Assembly: GCA_965199095.1 (NCBI GenBank)
Contig: CBDAQM010000007.1
Location: 682,001 to 746,000 of the forward strand
Source of the DNA: LMUY01 sp965199095
GTDB taxonomy: Bacteria; Pseudomonadota; Alphaproteobacteria; Acetobacterales; Acetobacteraceae
DNA: 64,000 bases
Reading direction: 5' to 3'
In this document: one piece after another, positions 17,894-26,261 of the stretch
How the letters are laid out: the number at the start of each line of letters is the position of its first letter
How positions within the stretch are numbered: position 1 is the stretch's first letter
Notes under the pieces: model-generated
What the model was told of the DNA's origin: nothing
The model's input: only the letters and a program-made list of their open reading frames with translations
The model's database searches: none
Position numbers and translations under genes: made by a program

Positions 17894-18867
17894 CGCGCAC
17901 GCCCGACGCGCAGCCGTGGATCGACCGCGAAATACAGCAGGTCGACCACGAGGTTGATCGCCACGAACAGCACGGCCACCAGCAGCAGGTAGGTCGACAT
18001 CACGGGAATGTCGCCGACCTGGATGGATTGCACGATCAGCAGCCCCATGCCGGGCCACTGGAACACCGTCTCCGTCACGATGGAGTAGGCGACGAGGCCG
18101 CCCAGTTGCAGCCCGGCGACGGTTATCACCGGCACCAGCGTGTTCTTCAGCGCGTGGCCGAAATGGATGGCGCGGTTCGACAGGCCGCGCGCCCGGGCGA
18201 ATTTGATGTAGTCCGAGCGCAGCACCTCCAGCATCTCCGCCCGCACCAGTCGCATGATGAGCGTCATCTGGAACAGGCCGAGCGTGATCGCCGGCAGCAC
18301 GAGCGCCTTCAGCCCGGACACGGTCAGCAGCCCGGTGGTCCAGTATCCGCCGAGCGCGACCGTCGTACCCCGCCCATACGAGGGCAGCCAGCCGAGTTGG
18401 ACGCTGAAGATCAGGATCAGCAGGATGCCGATCAGGAAAGTCGGCAGCGACACGCCCAACAGGCTGACCAGCATGAACAGGCGCGACGCGATCGCCGTGC
18501 GGTAGATGCCCGTATAGACCCCCGCCGGAATGCCGACGAGCAGGGCGAACAACGCAGCGGCGGCCGAAAGCTCCGCGGTGGCGGGAAGCCGCTCCGCGAT
18601 CAGGCTGGAGACCGGGCGGGCCAACCGGTAGCTGACGCCGAATTGCCCATGCAGCACGGCCCAGACGAATTTCGCATATTGCACCAGGAATGGCTGGTCC
18701 AGCCCGAGTTCATGCGTCATGCGCACCCGGTCCGCCTCGGTGTAGGAGGTGCCGAGCATGATGCTGACAGGATCGCCGACGAAAGCGAACAGGGCGAAGG
18801 CGATGAAGGCCACGACCAGCAGGACGGGAATGGCTTGCAGGATGCGGGAGAGGATGAATGCGGGTAT
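17890..18867 (-). CDS. Peptide-type ABC transporter permease (DppB class), start codon unclear
   Basis: Homology to DppB begins at FILSRILQAIPVLLVVAFIAF and continues through GDPVSIMLG, the N-terminal permease block, GVSLPTFLIGILLILIFSV and the EAA-type loop YIKFARARGLSNRAI to the end. No ATG, GTG or TTG lies in frame between the end of the upstream AI-2E-type gene and this block. The codon where the family start would fall is ATA at 18867. The nearest canonical starts (GTG, ATG at about 19065-19074) would require a ~65-residue unrelated leader overlapping the upstream gene. Either a non-standard start or a mutated ATG is possible. No substrate-binding protein gene is nearby. Confidence 0.85.
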   Translation of the reverse strand: MPAFILSRILQAIPVLLVVAFIAFALFAFVGDPVSIMLGTSYTEADRVRMTHELGLDQPFLVQYAKFVWAVLHGQFGVSYRLARPVSSLIAERLPATAELSAAAALFALLVGIPAGVYTGIYRTAIASRLFMLVSLLGVSLPTFLIGILLILIFSVQLGWLPSYGRGTTVALGGYWTTGLLTVSGLKALVLPAITLGLFQMTLIMRLVRAEMLEVLRSDYIKFARARGLSNRAIHFGHALKNTLVPVITVAGLQLGGLVAYSIVTETVFQWPGMGLLIVQSIQVGDIPVMSTYLLLVAVLFVAINLVVDLLYFAVDPRLRVGRAR

Positions 18868-18955
18868 GGCGGACGCGCTCCGGTGGGATTGAACGACTGG
18901 ATATGCCGGGGCCGCCCCGCAGGAGCAAGGCCGACCTGCCGAAACTGCATAGGTG

Positions 18956-19996
18956 TCAGGCCAGCGGGTCTTCCACGGCGGCGAACTCCGCCACGAGGGT
19001 GAAGCCGACGCCGAGCAGCACCGGGCCGAGGAAGATGCCCAGCAGGCCGAATGCGAGCGCCCCACCCAGCACACCCAGCACCGTCAGCAAGAATGGCAAT
19101 TGCGCGCCCCGCGCGATGAAATAGGGCCGGATCACGCTGTCGGCGCCAGACACCGCGACCACGCCGTAGATCATGAGGAAGATCGCCCAGCCGGTATGCC
19201 CGATGCTCAGCAGCCACAGCGCCGCCGGGATCCAGATCATCGGCGCCCCGATCGGCAACACGGAGACGAAGCCGGCAACCGCGCCCAGCAGGACCGGGCG
19301 CGGCACCCCGGTCAGCCACAGCCCGAACGCCGTCAGCATGCCCTGCACCACGGCCGTCCCCAGCAGCCCGTAGACGGTGCCCCGGATCACCTGGCCCGTG
19401 ACGACGATCAGCCGCTCGGCATAGGAGCCGGCGATGCGGCGAATGATGGCGTGCAGATGAAGGCCGAGCCGGTCGCCATACACCCAGAAGAAGAAGGCGA
19501 TGAACAGCGCGAACAGGAACTGCACGACCCCGGAGGCGATGCCGAGCAGCAAAGTGAGCCCGTTTTCCGCGATCATGCCGAAATACGGGCGGAAGAAATC
19601 GGCCATGACGCTGAGGTCGGCAGCCCAACTGTTCCAGAGATCGGCCAGCGTCGTCCCGATGATCGGGACGTGGAACAGCCAGAGCGGCGCGGTGGGCAGG
19701 CCGCCCTGCAGCAGGCGCTGCACCTGCTCGCGCAACCGTTCCACGTCGTCCGAGCCGGCCGGGGCCGCAAGCGCCAGCGGCAGCACGAGGATCAACGACG
19801 TCAGCAGCACCATGACCAGGGCCGCGCCGGTGCGGCCGATATGGGCGCGGTCCCGCACCCATTCGAACACCGGCCACGTCGTGAAGACCAGGATGCCGCC
19901 CCACAGCAGCGCGGAGGTGAAAGGGTGCAGCACAAAACCGCAGCCGATGGCGATGCCGGCCAGCAGCAAGCCCATCAGCAGCCGTTCTGCGATCAT
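18956..19996 (-). CDS. AI-2E family transporter (PerM/YdiK-like permease)
   Basis: A polytopic membrane protein of 346 residues with about eight helices. It shows the family blocks GLLGTAVVQGMLTAFGLWLTG (~205) and LPIGAPMIWIPAALWLL (~245), followed by FLGPVLLGVGFTLVAEF at the end. Members are linked to autoinducer-2 export, Na+/H+ antiport or other solute export; the substrate here cannot be told. It ends 89 bases before the ABC permease region and is divergent from the isomerase gene. Confidence 0.9.
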   Translation of the reverse strand: MIAERLLMGLLLAGIAIGCGFVLHPFTSALLWGGILVFTTWPVFEWVRDRAHIGRTGAALVMVLLTSLILVLPLALAAPAGSDDVERLREQVQRLLQGGLPTAPLWLFHVPIIGTTLADLWNSWAADLSVMADFFRPYFGMIAENGLTLLLGIASGVVQFLFALFIAFFFWVYGDRLGLHLHAIIRRIAGSYAERLIVVTGQVIRGTVYGLLGTAVVQGMLTAFGLWLTGVPRPVLLGAVAGFVSVLPIGAPMIWIPAALWLLSIGHTGWAIFLMIYGVVAVSGADSVIRPYFIARGAQLPFLLTVLGVLGGALAFGLLGIFLGPVLLGVGFTLVAEFAAVEDPLA

Positions 19997-20049
19997 GGCC
20001 GATGGGTTATCCTAGCCCCCACATGCTGCCAACCCATAAGGACCCGGCG

Positions 20050-20829
20050 ATGCCCCGCTTCTGCGCCAACCTGACGATGATGTTCAACGAGCACCCGTTC
20101 CTGGAGCGTTTCGCCGCAGCGTCGAAGGCCGGCTTCACCGCGGTGGAGTTCCTGTTCCCGTACGACCATCCGGCCGCTGAGATCCGGGCCCGGCTGGACG
20201 ATCATGGGCTGGAGCAGATCCTGTTCAACATGCCGCCCGGCGATTGGAGCCTGGGGGAGCGCGGGCTCGCAAGCCTGCCAGGGCGGGTGGCGGAGTTCCG
20301 CGACAGCGTGAAGCGCGCCCTGGACTATGCCACCGTGTTCGGGACCAAGCGGCTGCATTGCATGGCCGGCCTGGTGCCCGCCGGCACGGCCCAGGGAACG
20401 GCCGCCAGCCTCTACGCGGCGAATCTCGCCTGGGCCTGCGAGCAGGCTGTGGCGGCCGGCGTGCTGGTGGTGATCGAGCCGATCAACCATCGCGACATGC
20501 CGGGCTTCTTCCTTAACACGACGGACCAGGGCGCCGCCGTGGTGGAGGCGATCGGCCGCGACCGGCTCGCCCTGCTGTTCGACATCTACCACTGCCAGGT
20601 GACCGAGGGCGATGTGACCAGCCGCATGGCGAGGCTGCTGCCGTTGATCGGGCACATCCAAATCGCCGATGTGCCCGCCCGCAACGAACCAGGCACAGGT
20701 GAGCTCAACTGGCGCTTCATCTTCGACCGGATGGACGCGGTCGGCTACGCTGGCTGGGTCGGATGTGAATATCGCCCTGCAGGAGACACCGTATCAGGAT
20801 TGGGATGGTTGCCGGAATTTCGCACTTAG
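20050..20829 (+). CDS. 2-oxo-tetronate/hydroxypyruvate isomerase (OtnI/Hyi family)
   Basis: A 259-residue TIM-barrel metal-dependent isomerase. The start MPRFCANLTMMFNEHPFLERF is typical of the family; metal ligands lie in VVIEPINHRD (~145), LFDIYHCQ (~178), HIQIADVPARNEPGTGELN (~205) and GCEYRPAGDTVSGLGW at the end. Hyi converts hydroxypyruvate to tartronate semialdehyde; OtnI isomerises 2-oxo-tetronate. The sequence alone does not separate these. ATG 20050 was chosen over the 20002 start, since the extra 16 residues match nothing. It stands alone, divergent from the AI-2E-type gene. Confidence 0.9.
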   Translation: MPRFCANLTMMFNEHPFLERFAAASKAGFTAVEFLFPYDHPAAEIRARLDDHGLEQILFNMPPGDWSLGERGLASLPGRVAEFRDSVKRALDYATVFGTKRLHCMAGLVPAGTAQGTAASLYAANLAWACEQAVAAGVLVVIEPINHRDMPGFFLNTTDQGAAVVEAIGRDRLALLFDIYHCQVTEGDVTSRMARLLPLIGHIQIADVPARNEPGTGELNWRFIFDRMDAVGYAGWVGCEYRPAGDTVSGLGWLPEFRT

Positions 20830-20898
20830 GGTTGGACAAATGACTGGAACCGACACTATGATCAATGGGCGTGATATGCCTGATCCCGTGAGAGAGGT

Positions 20899-20950
20899 TT
20901 GTTCCGCTGGAACAATTGCTTGACGTGCGTGATCACGATGGCGTTATGTT
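20899..20950 (+). promoter_or_regulatory. Palindromic operator and candidate promoter before the XRE gene
   Basis: Perfect inverted repeat TTGTTCC-GCT-GGAACAA at 20899-20915. Directly after it comes a sigma70-like pair: TTGACG at 20920-20925 and TATGTT at 20945-20950 (spacing 19). The palindrome touches the -35 region of the regulator's own promoter, which suggests autoregulation. Confidence 0.6.
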
Positions 20951-21007
20951 GTGGCGGGGCAACGGGTCTCGATACCTGGGATCAATCGTTGTGGGGAGGC
21001 TTTAGGC

Positions 21008-21889
21008 ATGCGGTTTACCGAAATCGGCCAGCAGCTTCGCGCTTATCGGCTTGAATCCGGCCTTCGCGCCGAGGAGATAGCAGCCCGTCTCGGCGTGTCG
21101 CGTGCGGCACTCTACCGATACGAGAAGGGTGAGGTCATCAAGCTCGATACGGTCAAGCGCTTGGCCGAATTGCTGAAGATATCCCCGCTTTCGTTGCTGG
21201 GCATCGGCGTCGAGTATTATAGCCGGCCGGTCGGTTATTTCGAACGCATCCGGCAGACGGAGGAATCGGCCGATCAGATCCTGCAAGTGTTCGGCCCGCT
21301 CTGCTACCTGACGACCTCCGAAGCCTATGACGCCGCCTTGGCGGACGCCTATGAGGAGTCGATCGGGCAGACCGGCGCGGACAAGACGGCCGTGCGGGCG
21401 GCCGTGGAGCAGGTGCAGGGTATCCTGGCAGCCCGCAAGCGGATGTACTCCATGCGCCGGCCCGGCATCATCGCAATCCTGTCGCTGTCGCGAATCCAGC
21501 GCCTGCTGGATGCCGGGATCGCCGGCAGCCTGACGCTCAGCGACGTGACACGCCGGCGTTGCCGCCAAGTGGCCGCGACCGAGATCGAGCACATCGCCTC
21601 CATGATGGAGACGGAGCCGATGGGCTTGCAGTTCGGCGTGCTGCCCTCAGCCGAGCCGACCAGTTCATTTAAAATCCTCCGCGCCCGGGACCGCGCCACG
21701 CTGGCGATCAACCCGTTCCGCGCGGACGGGCTGCCCAGCATCCAGACGGGCGTCGCCATGATCACCGGCGCGGACGAAGCCGTTGCGACCCACCAGCGCG
21801 TCGCCGAACAGATGTGGCGCGAATCGCTGAAGGGCGCGGCCGGAGCGGCGGAAGTCCGCGCCCTGATGCAGGTGCAACGCGCCGCCTGA
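21008..21889 (+). CDS. XRE-family transcriptional regulator
   Basis: About 293 residues from ATG 21008, which has a GGGGAGG ribosome-binding site 8 bases upstream. The N-terminal HTH (IGQQLRAYRLESGLRAEEIAARLGVSRAALYRYEKGEVIKLDTVKRLAELL, ~5-55) is a Cro/CI-type domain. The remaining ~230 residues form an uncharacterised effector or oligomerisation domain. It lies after a palindromic operator and candidate promoter, so it probably controls itself. The next genes (Nudix, alaX-like, sulfurtransferase, metC, hisI) run in the same direction and may belong to its operon. Confidence 0.88.
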   Translation: MRFTEIGQQLRAYRLESGLRAEEIAARLGVSRAALYRYEKGEVIKLDTVKRLAELLKISPLSLLGIGVEYYSRPVGYFERIRQTEESADQILQVFGPLCYLTTSEAYDAALADAYEESIGQTGADKTAVRAAVEQVQGILAARKRMYSMRRPGIIAILSLSRIQRLLDAGIAGSLTLSDVTRRRCRQVAATEIEHIASMMETEPMGLQFGVLPSAEPTSSFKILRARDRATLAINPFRADGLPSIQTGVAMITGADEAVATHQRVAEQMWRESLKGAAGAAEVRALMQVQRAA

Positions 21890-21926
21890 GGCTGGCCGCG
21901 CCGCGCCGCCCGGTCTAGAACGGGGG

Positions 21927-22547
21927 ATGACCTCTTCCCCGGACGTCACGGTCCTGTCCACCGAAACTGTTTGGAAGCGACGCACCCAGTTGGACGTCGT
22001 GACGTTCCGCCAGCGGCGGTTCGACGGCGTAATGTCGGACCCGCGGGTGTGGGAGGTGTGGCTGCGCGGCCGCGCCGTGGGCGTGTTACCGTATGACCCG
22101 GCAACCGACCAACTCGTGATGATCGAGCAATTCCGCTATCCGGCGATGCTGGCTGGCGTCGACCCCATCATGCTGGAAATCCCGGGCGGTTTCATGGACC
22201 CGGAGGAGACTGAGGAGCAGACCGCCATCCGCGAGATGCAGGAGGAGATGGGGCTCACCGTCGACCGCCTGCATCGCGTCGGCCGCTTCGTGCTCAGCGC
22301 CGGCGGATCGGACGAGACGGTGGCGATCTATGCCGGGCGTGTCGCCGCCCCAGCCGCGGATGCCGGCGGGATCGCCGGCTATGCCGGGCTGGCCACGGAG
22401 CACGAGGACATCCGCACCCGCGTCCTGCCGGCCGCCCAGGCGATCGAGGACGCGCTGGCCGGCCGCCACACCAACGCGATCACCGTCATGGCGCTGCTGT
22501 GGTTCGCGTCCAAGCGCGACTGGTTGCGGCAGGAATGGGCGGCATGA
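21927..22547 (+). CDS. Nudix hydrolase (ADP-ribose pyrophosphatase-like)
   Basis: 206 residues. The Nudix box GX5EX7REUXEEXGU is intact (EIPGGFMDPEE, then TAIREMQEEMGL, ~90-112). The preceding MIEQFRYPAMLAGVDPIMLEIPGG is the pattern of ADP-sugar pyrophosphatases (NudF/NUDT5 group). Likely hydrolyses ADP-ribose or a related nucleoside diphosphate derivative. Its TGA overlaps the ATG of the next gene (ATGA). Confidence 0.9.
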   Translation: MTSSPDVTVLSTETVWKRRTQLDVVTFRQRRFDGVMSDPRVWEVWLRGRAVGVLPYDPATDQLVMIEQFRYPAMLAGVDPIMLEIPGGFMDPEETEEQTAIREMQEEMGLTVDRLHRVGRFVLSAGGSDETVAIYAGRVAAPAADAGGIAGYAGLATEHEDIRTRVLPAAQAIEDALAGRHTNAITVMALLWFASKRDWLRQEWAA

Positions 22548-23254
22548 GCGGCAAGCTGTTTCTGGACGACGCCTATCTGCTCACCGCACCAGGGGTCGTC
22601 ACCGCCGTCCTGCCGGGCGGCGTCGTGCTGGACCGTTCACCCTTCTATGCCCGCAGCGGCGGCCAGCCCGGCGATACCGGCCGCCTGGTTTGGGCGCAGG
22701 GTTCCGCCGACATCGCGGAGGCGGTGAAGGGCGAGCACGACACGGTGCTGCTGCCAGTCGCGGGGGAGCCGCCGCCGCCGGGGACGGCCGTGACCACGAC
22801 GATCGACTGGCCGCGGCGGCTCGCGCATATGCGCATGCACACGGTCCTGCACCTGCTGTGCAGCCTGCTGCCCGGCGCCGCCGTCACCGGTGGGCAGATC
22901 GGGGCGGAAAAATCCCGGCTGGATTTCGACCTGCCGGCCGCGCCGGACCGCGACGCCATCGAGGCTGGGCTGACGGGCCTGGTCGCCGCCAACCATCCCG
23001 TTACGACGGCGTGGGTGGACGAGGACGTGCTCGACACCAATCCCGGCCTTGTCCGCACGCTCTCGGTGAAGCCGCCGCGCGGCGCCGGGCGGCTGCGCCT
23101 GGTGCGGATCGGGCCGGCCGAGACGCCCGTGGACCTGCAGCCCTGCGGCGGCACGCATGTCGCCGCCACCGGAGAGATCGGGGCGGTCCGGGTGCTGAAG
23201 ATCGAAAACAAGGGCAAGCAGAACCGCCGGATCACTCTGGCGCTCGGGGGTTGA
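22544..23254 (+). CDS. Alanyl-tRNA editing protein AlaX
   Basis: Stand-alone trans-editing enzyme that deacylates mischarged Ser- or Gly-tRNA(Ala). 236 residues from ATG 22544. It shows FYARSGGQPGDTG (~28), the zinc motif HTVLH (~98) and the second zinc motif CGGTH (~199), followed by GEIGAVRVLKIENKGKQNRRI. It corresponds to the editing and C-terminal parts of AlaRS (AlaX-M type). Coupled to the Nudix gene by ATGA overlap. Confidence 0.93.
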   Translation: MSGKLFLDDAYLLTAPGVVTAVLPGGVVLDRSPFYARSGGQPGDTGRLVWAQGSADIAEAVKGEHDTVLLPVAGEPPPPGTAVTTTIDWPRRLAHMRMHTVLHLLCSLLPGAAVTGGQIGAEKSRLDFDLPAAPDRDAIEAGLTGLVAANHPVTTAWVDEDVLDTNPGLVRTLSVKPPRGAGRLRLVRIGPAETPVDLQPCGGTHVAATGEIGAVRVLKIENKGKQNRRITLALGG

Positions 23255-23256
23255 GC

Positions 23257-24084
23257 ATGGAGGACCTGGTTTCCGTTGATTGGCTGGCGGCGCAGACCGG
23301 CGCGCCGGACCTGGTGGTGCTGGAATCGACCAAATACCTGCCGAACGAGGGGAAAGACGGACGGGCGGCGTTCCTCCGCGCCCATATCCCGGGGGCGCGG
23401 TATTTCGACCTGGACCTGATCGCGGACACCGACAGCGCGTTGCCGCACATGGTCCCCGCCGCCGGCCGGTTCGCCCGGCTGGTCGGCGCGCTGGGCGTGG
23501 GTGATGCGACGCGCGTGGTGTTCTACGATCAGAACGGCGCCATGTGGGCGACGCGCGGCTGGTGGATGATGGGGCTGTTCGGCCACGACCAGGTCGCCGT
23601 CCTGGATGGCGGCCTCGCCGCGTGGCAGCAGGCCGGCCACCCTGTCGAAGCCGGCGAGCCGCCGACGCCGGAAGCCGCCCGCTTCACGGCCCGCCTGCGG
23701 GCGGAGCGGCTGCGCGGCCTGTCGGACCTGCTCCAGACCGAGGCGCTGGTCGTGGACGCCCGCGCCGCGTCCCGCTTCGCTGGCGCCGCGCCGGAGCCGC
23801 GGCCCGGCCTGGTTGCCGGCCATATTCCCGGGTCGGTGAATCTGCCGTCTTCCGGGATGCTCGGGTCGGACGGCCGCTTCCTGCCGCCCGACGCGTTGCG
23901 GGCCAAGCTCGCTTCCATCGGCGCTGACGGCACCCGGCCCGTCATCACCACCTGCGGCAGCGGCGTGTCCGCCACCATGGTCACCATGGCGTTGAAGCGG
24001 GCCGGCCTGCCGCAGGGTGCGGTGTATGACGGGTCATGGACTGAATGGGGCTCCGACCCAACCACCCCGAAGGAGACAGGCTGA
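23257..24084 (+). CDS. sseA: Rhodanese-type sulfurtransferase (3-mercaptopyruvate sulfurtransferase-like)
   Basis: 275 residues with two rhodanese domains. The N-terminal inactive domain has AHIPGARYFDLDLIAD (~45) and VFYDQNGAMWATRGWWM (~88). The C-terminal catalytic domain has GHIPGSVNLP (~190) and the active-site loop TTCGSGVSA with the catalytic Cys (~231), the CGSGVS form seen in mercaptopyruvate sulfurtransferases. It starts 2 bases after the alaX-like stop and overlaps metC by one base (TGATG). Next to a PLP-dependent sulfur amino-acid enzyme, a role in cysteine sulfur turnover is likely. Confidence 0.93.
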   Translation: MEDLVSVDWLAAQTGAPDLVVLESTKYLPNEGKDGRAAFLRAHIPGARYFDLDLIADTDSALPHMVPAAGRFARLVGALGVGDATRVVFYDQNGAMWATRGWWMMGLFGHDQVAVLDGGLAAWQQAGHPVEAGEPPTPEAARFTARLRAERLRGLSDLLQTEALVVDARAASRFAGAAPEPRPGLVAGHIPGSVNLPSSGMLGSDGRFLPPDALRAKLASIGADGTRPVITTCGSGVSATMVTMALKRAGLPQGAVYDGSWTEWGSDPTTPKETG

Positions 24085-25286
24085 TGCCAGACCACACGCC
24101 GACGCGCACGCACGGCCCGGCCACCCGGCTCTCCCATGCCGGTCGCGCCGGCACGCGCATCCATGGCTTCGTCAACCCGCCGGTGCTGCGGGGATCGACG
24201 ATGCTGTACCCGTCCTGCGAGGCACGGCAGGCCAGCGCCAGTCACCGCCTGGCCCGCGGCTACCATTACGGCACGGCGGGCAACCCGACCCACCATGCGC
24301 TGGAGGACGTCGTGTCCGAGATCGAGGGCGGCACGCGTTGCCAGATCGTCTCGACCGGGCTCGCGGCCGTCACCGTGCCGCTGCTGGCCTATCTGTCGGC
24401 GGGTGAGCACTGCCTGCTACCCGACAGCGTCTACGGCCCGGCACGCAGCTTTGCCGACGGATTTTTGGCACGGATGGGCGTCAGCACGACCTATTACGAT
24501 CCGGAGATCGATGCAGGATCGCTGGTGGCGCTGATCCAACCAAAGACCCGCGTGCTGTATACCGAGAGCCCCGGCAGCCACAGCTTCGAAGTGCAGGACA
24601 TCCCAGCCCTGGCAGCGGTGGCGCACGAGCACGGGCTGTCGGTGCTGATGGACAACACCTGGGGCATCCGCTCCTTCCAGCCCTTCGCCCATGGCGTGGA
24701 CGTGTCGATCCAGGCGCTCACCAAATACGTCGCGGGGCATTCCGACGTGCTGCTGGGCAGCATCACCGTGGCAAGCGATGCGGATTGGGAGCGGGTGCGA
24801 ACGACGGCGATGGCGCTTGGCCAATATGCCAGCCCGGACGATTGCTGGCTGGCGCTACGCGGCGCCCGCACGATGGGCGTGCGGCTGGACCGGCAATTCC
24901 AATCCGGCCTGCAGGTCGCCGGATGGTTTGCCCGGCGGCCGGAAGTGGCGCGCGTGCTGCACCCTGCCCTACCCGACGCCCCCGGCCACGCGCTGTGGCA
25001 GCGCGACTTCACCGGCGGCGCCAGCCTGTTTGGGGTTGAGTTCCAACCCGGCTACAGCAGCGCCGCCGTTGACGCGATGATCGATAGCCTGACGCTGTTC
25101 GGCATCGGCGCATCCTGGGGCGGCTATGAAAGCCTGGCCATTCCCACCACCGGCCATATCACCCGCACCGCCGGCAGCGGCCGGTTTGCCGGGCCCGTCG
25201 TGCGGTTGCATATCGGGCTGGAGGAGCCGGCGGACCTGATCGCGGATTTGGAGCGCGGCATGGAGGTGCTGGGTGCCCCCGCCTGA
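24084..25286 (+). CDS. metC: Cystathionine beta-lyase
   Basis: PLP enzyme of the Cys/Met metabolism family that splits cystathionine to homocysteine, pyruvate and ammonia. About 400 residues from ATG 24084. Conserved blocks: RGYHYGTAGNPTHHALE (~54), STGLAAVTVPLLAYLSAGEH (~93), VLMDNTWG (~190) and the PLP lysine in SIQALTKYVAGHSD (~213). The C-terminus SWGGYESLAIP is the beta-lyase version. Its end overlaps the hisI GTG start. Confidence 0.93.
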   Translation: MPDHTPTRTHGPATRLSHAGRAGTRIHGFVNPPVLRGSTMLYPSCEARQASASHRLARGYHYGTAGNPTHHALEDVVSEIEGGTRCQIVSTGLAAVTVPLLAYLSAGEHCLLPDSVYGPARSFADGFLARMGVSTTYYDPEIDAGSLVALIQPKTRVLYTESPGSHSFEVQDIPALAAVAHEHGLSVLMDNTWGIRSFQPFAHGVDVSIQALTKYVAGHSDVLLGSITVASDADWERVRTTAMALGQYASPDDCWLALRGARTMGVRLDRQFQSGLQVAGWFARRPEVARVLHPALPDAPGHALWQRDFTGGASLFGVEFQPGYSSAAVDAMIDSLTLFGIGASWGGYESLAIPTTGHITRTAGSGRFAGPVVRLHIGLEEPADLIADLERGMEVLGAPA

Positions 25287-25662
25287 CCTGCCGATCCGCT
25301 ACGACGCCGCGGGCCTCGTCCCCGCCATCGCGCAGCAGCATGACACGGGCGAGGTGCTGATGATGGCCTGGATGAACGCGGCCTCGGTGGCCGAGACGTT
25401 GGCGACCGGCCATGTCTGCTACTGGAGCCGCAGCCGCGGGGCGTTCTGGCGCAAGGGGGAGACGTCTGGCCAGGTGCAAACGCTGGTGGAGCTTCGCATC
25501 GACTGCGACGGCGACACGCTGCTGCTGCTGGTCGATCAAGTCGGCGCCGCCTGCCATACCGGACAGCGAAGCTGCTTCCACCGCGCGGTGCATGACGGCC
25601 GGGTCGACACCATCGCGGCGCCGTTGGTCGATCCTGCCCTCCTGTACGGGACTCAGGCCTGA
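25273..25662 (+). CDS. hisI: Phosphoribosyl-AMP cyclohydrolase
   Basis: Third step of histidine synthesis, opening the purine ring of PR-AMP. 129 residues, normal for the stand-alone enzyme. Motifs ARG-rich YWSRSRGAFWRKGETSG (~50), the Mg-binding RIDCDGDTLLLLVDQ (~75) and the Zn-binding ACHTGQRSCF (~95). The GTG start at 25273 lies inside metC and has GGAGGTG just upstream. It is separated from other his genes. Confidence 0.95.
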   Translation: MPPPDLPIRYDAAGLVPAIAQQHDTGEVLMMAWMNAASVAETLATGHVCYWSRSRGAFWRKGETSGQVQTLVELRIDCDGDTLLLLVDQVGAACHTGQRSCFHRAVHDGRVDTIAAPLVDPALLYGTQA

Positions 25663-25667
25663 CCCGA

Positions 25668-26150
25668 ATGCCGCGCCGGCGCATGCTGGTGGCTGCGTTG
25701 ATGGCGCTTCTGCCGGCGCTGCCGGTGCACGCGGCGGATGTCGATAAATCCCGCCAGGTCGTGCTGATGGTCTACGATATCGGCCTGTACAGCGCCGAAT
25801 TGGACCGCGTGATGGCGCAGGCCGGGGACAAGCGGATTTACGCCGGGAGCACGCCGGCAGCCAGGGCCCGCAACCGGGTGGCAACCCGCGCCGCGATGCT
25901 CGGCCAACGCGAAGCCGTCCTCAGCGCGACCACGATCAAGGTCGCCGCACGCGCCACCGATCCCGAATTGGACGCGTTGCTCCGGATGGCGGGGGCGCCG
26001 GATGCGACGCCGGATACGCGATTGGTGAACGAAGCAGTCACGGTGGTGAAGTCGAGTTTCGAAGAAGCCCTGTGGGACCAGTTGGCCCGCACGGCCCGGG
26101 GCGCCGCCGAGTTCCCTTGCACGCGTGACCAACGGAGCCGCTGCTCCTGA
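25668..26150 (+). CDS. Small secreted protein, function unknown
   Basis: 160 residues with a clear Sec signal (basic MPRRRM, a hydrophobic stretch and a VHAAD cleavage site at ~23). The mature part is mostly helical and polar with one Cys pair near the end (PCTRDQRSRCS). No family is recognised. It starts 5 bases after hisI and ends just before the REP-like element. Confidence 0.65.
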   Translation: MPRRRMLVAALMALLPALPVHAADVDKSRQVVLMVYDIGLYSAELDRVMAQAGDKRIYAGSTPAARARNRVATRAAMLGQREAVLSATTIKVAARATDPELDALLRMAGAPDATPDTRLVNEAVTVVKSSFEEALWDQLARTARGAAEFPCTRDQRSRCS

Positions 26151-26155
26151 CATGA

Positions 26156-26250
26156 TTCTCCCTCTCCCTCTGGGAGAGGGCCGGGGTGAGGGTCCGACGC
26201 GCAAGACCCTGCATTTGGCCCTCACCCAACCCTCTCCCAGAAGGAGAGGG
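26156..26250 (-). repeat. Dispersed palindromic (REP-like) element, copy B
   Basis: Inverted copy of the element at 5203-5297: read on the minus strand it matches copy A along nearly its whole length, including both hairpin halves and the middle CAAATGCA and GCGCGTCGG segments. It fills the gap between two convergent genes. Confidence 0.78.
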
Positions 26251-26261
26251 CTTCTGCAGCG

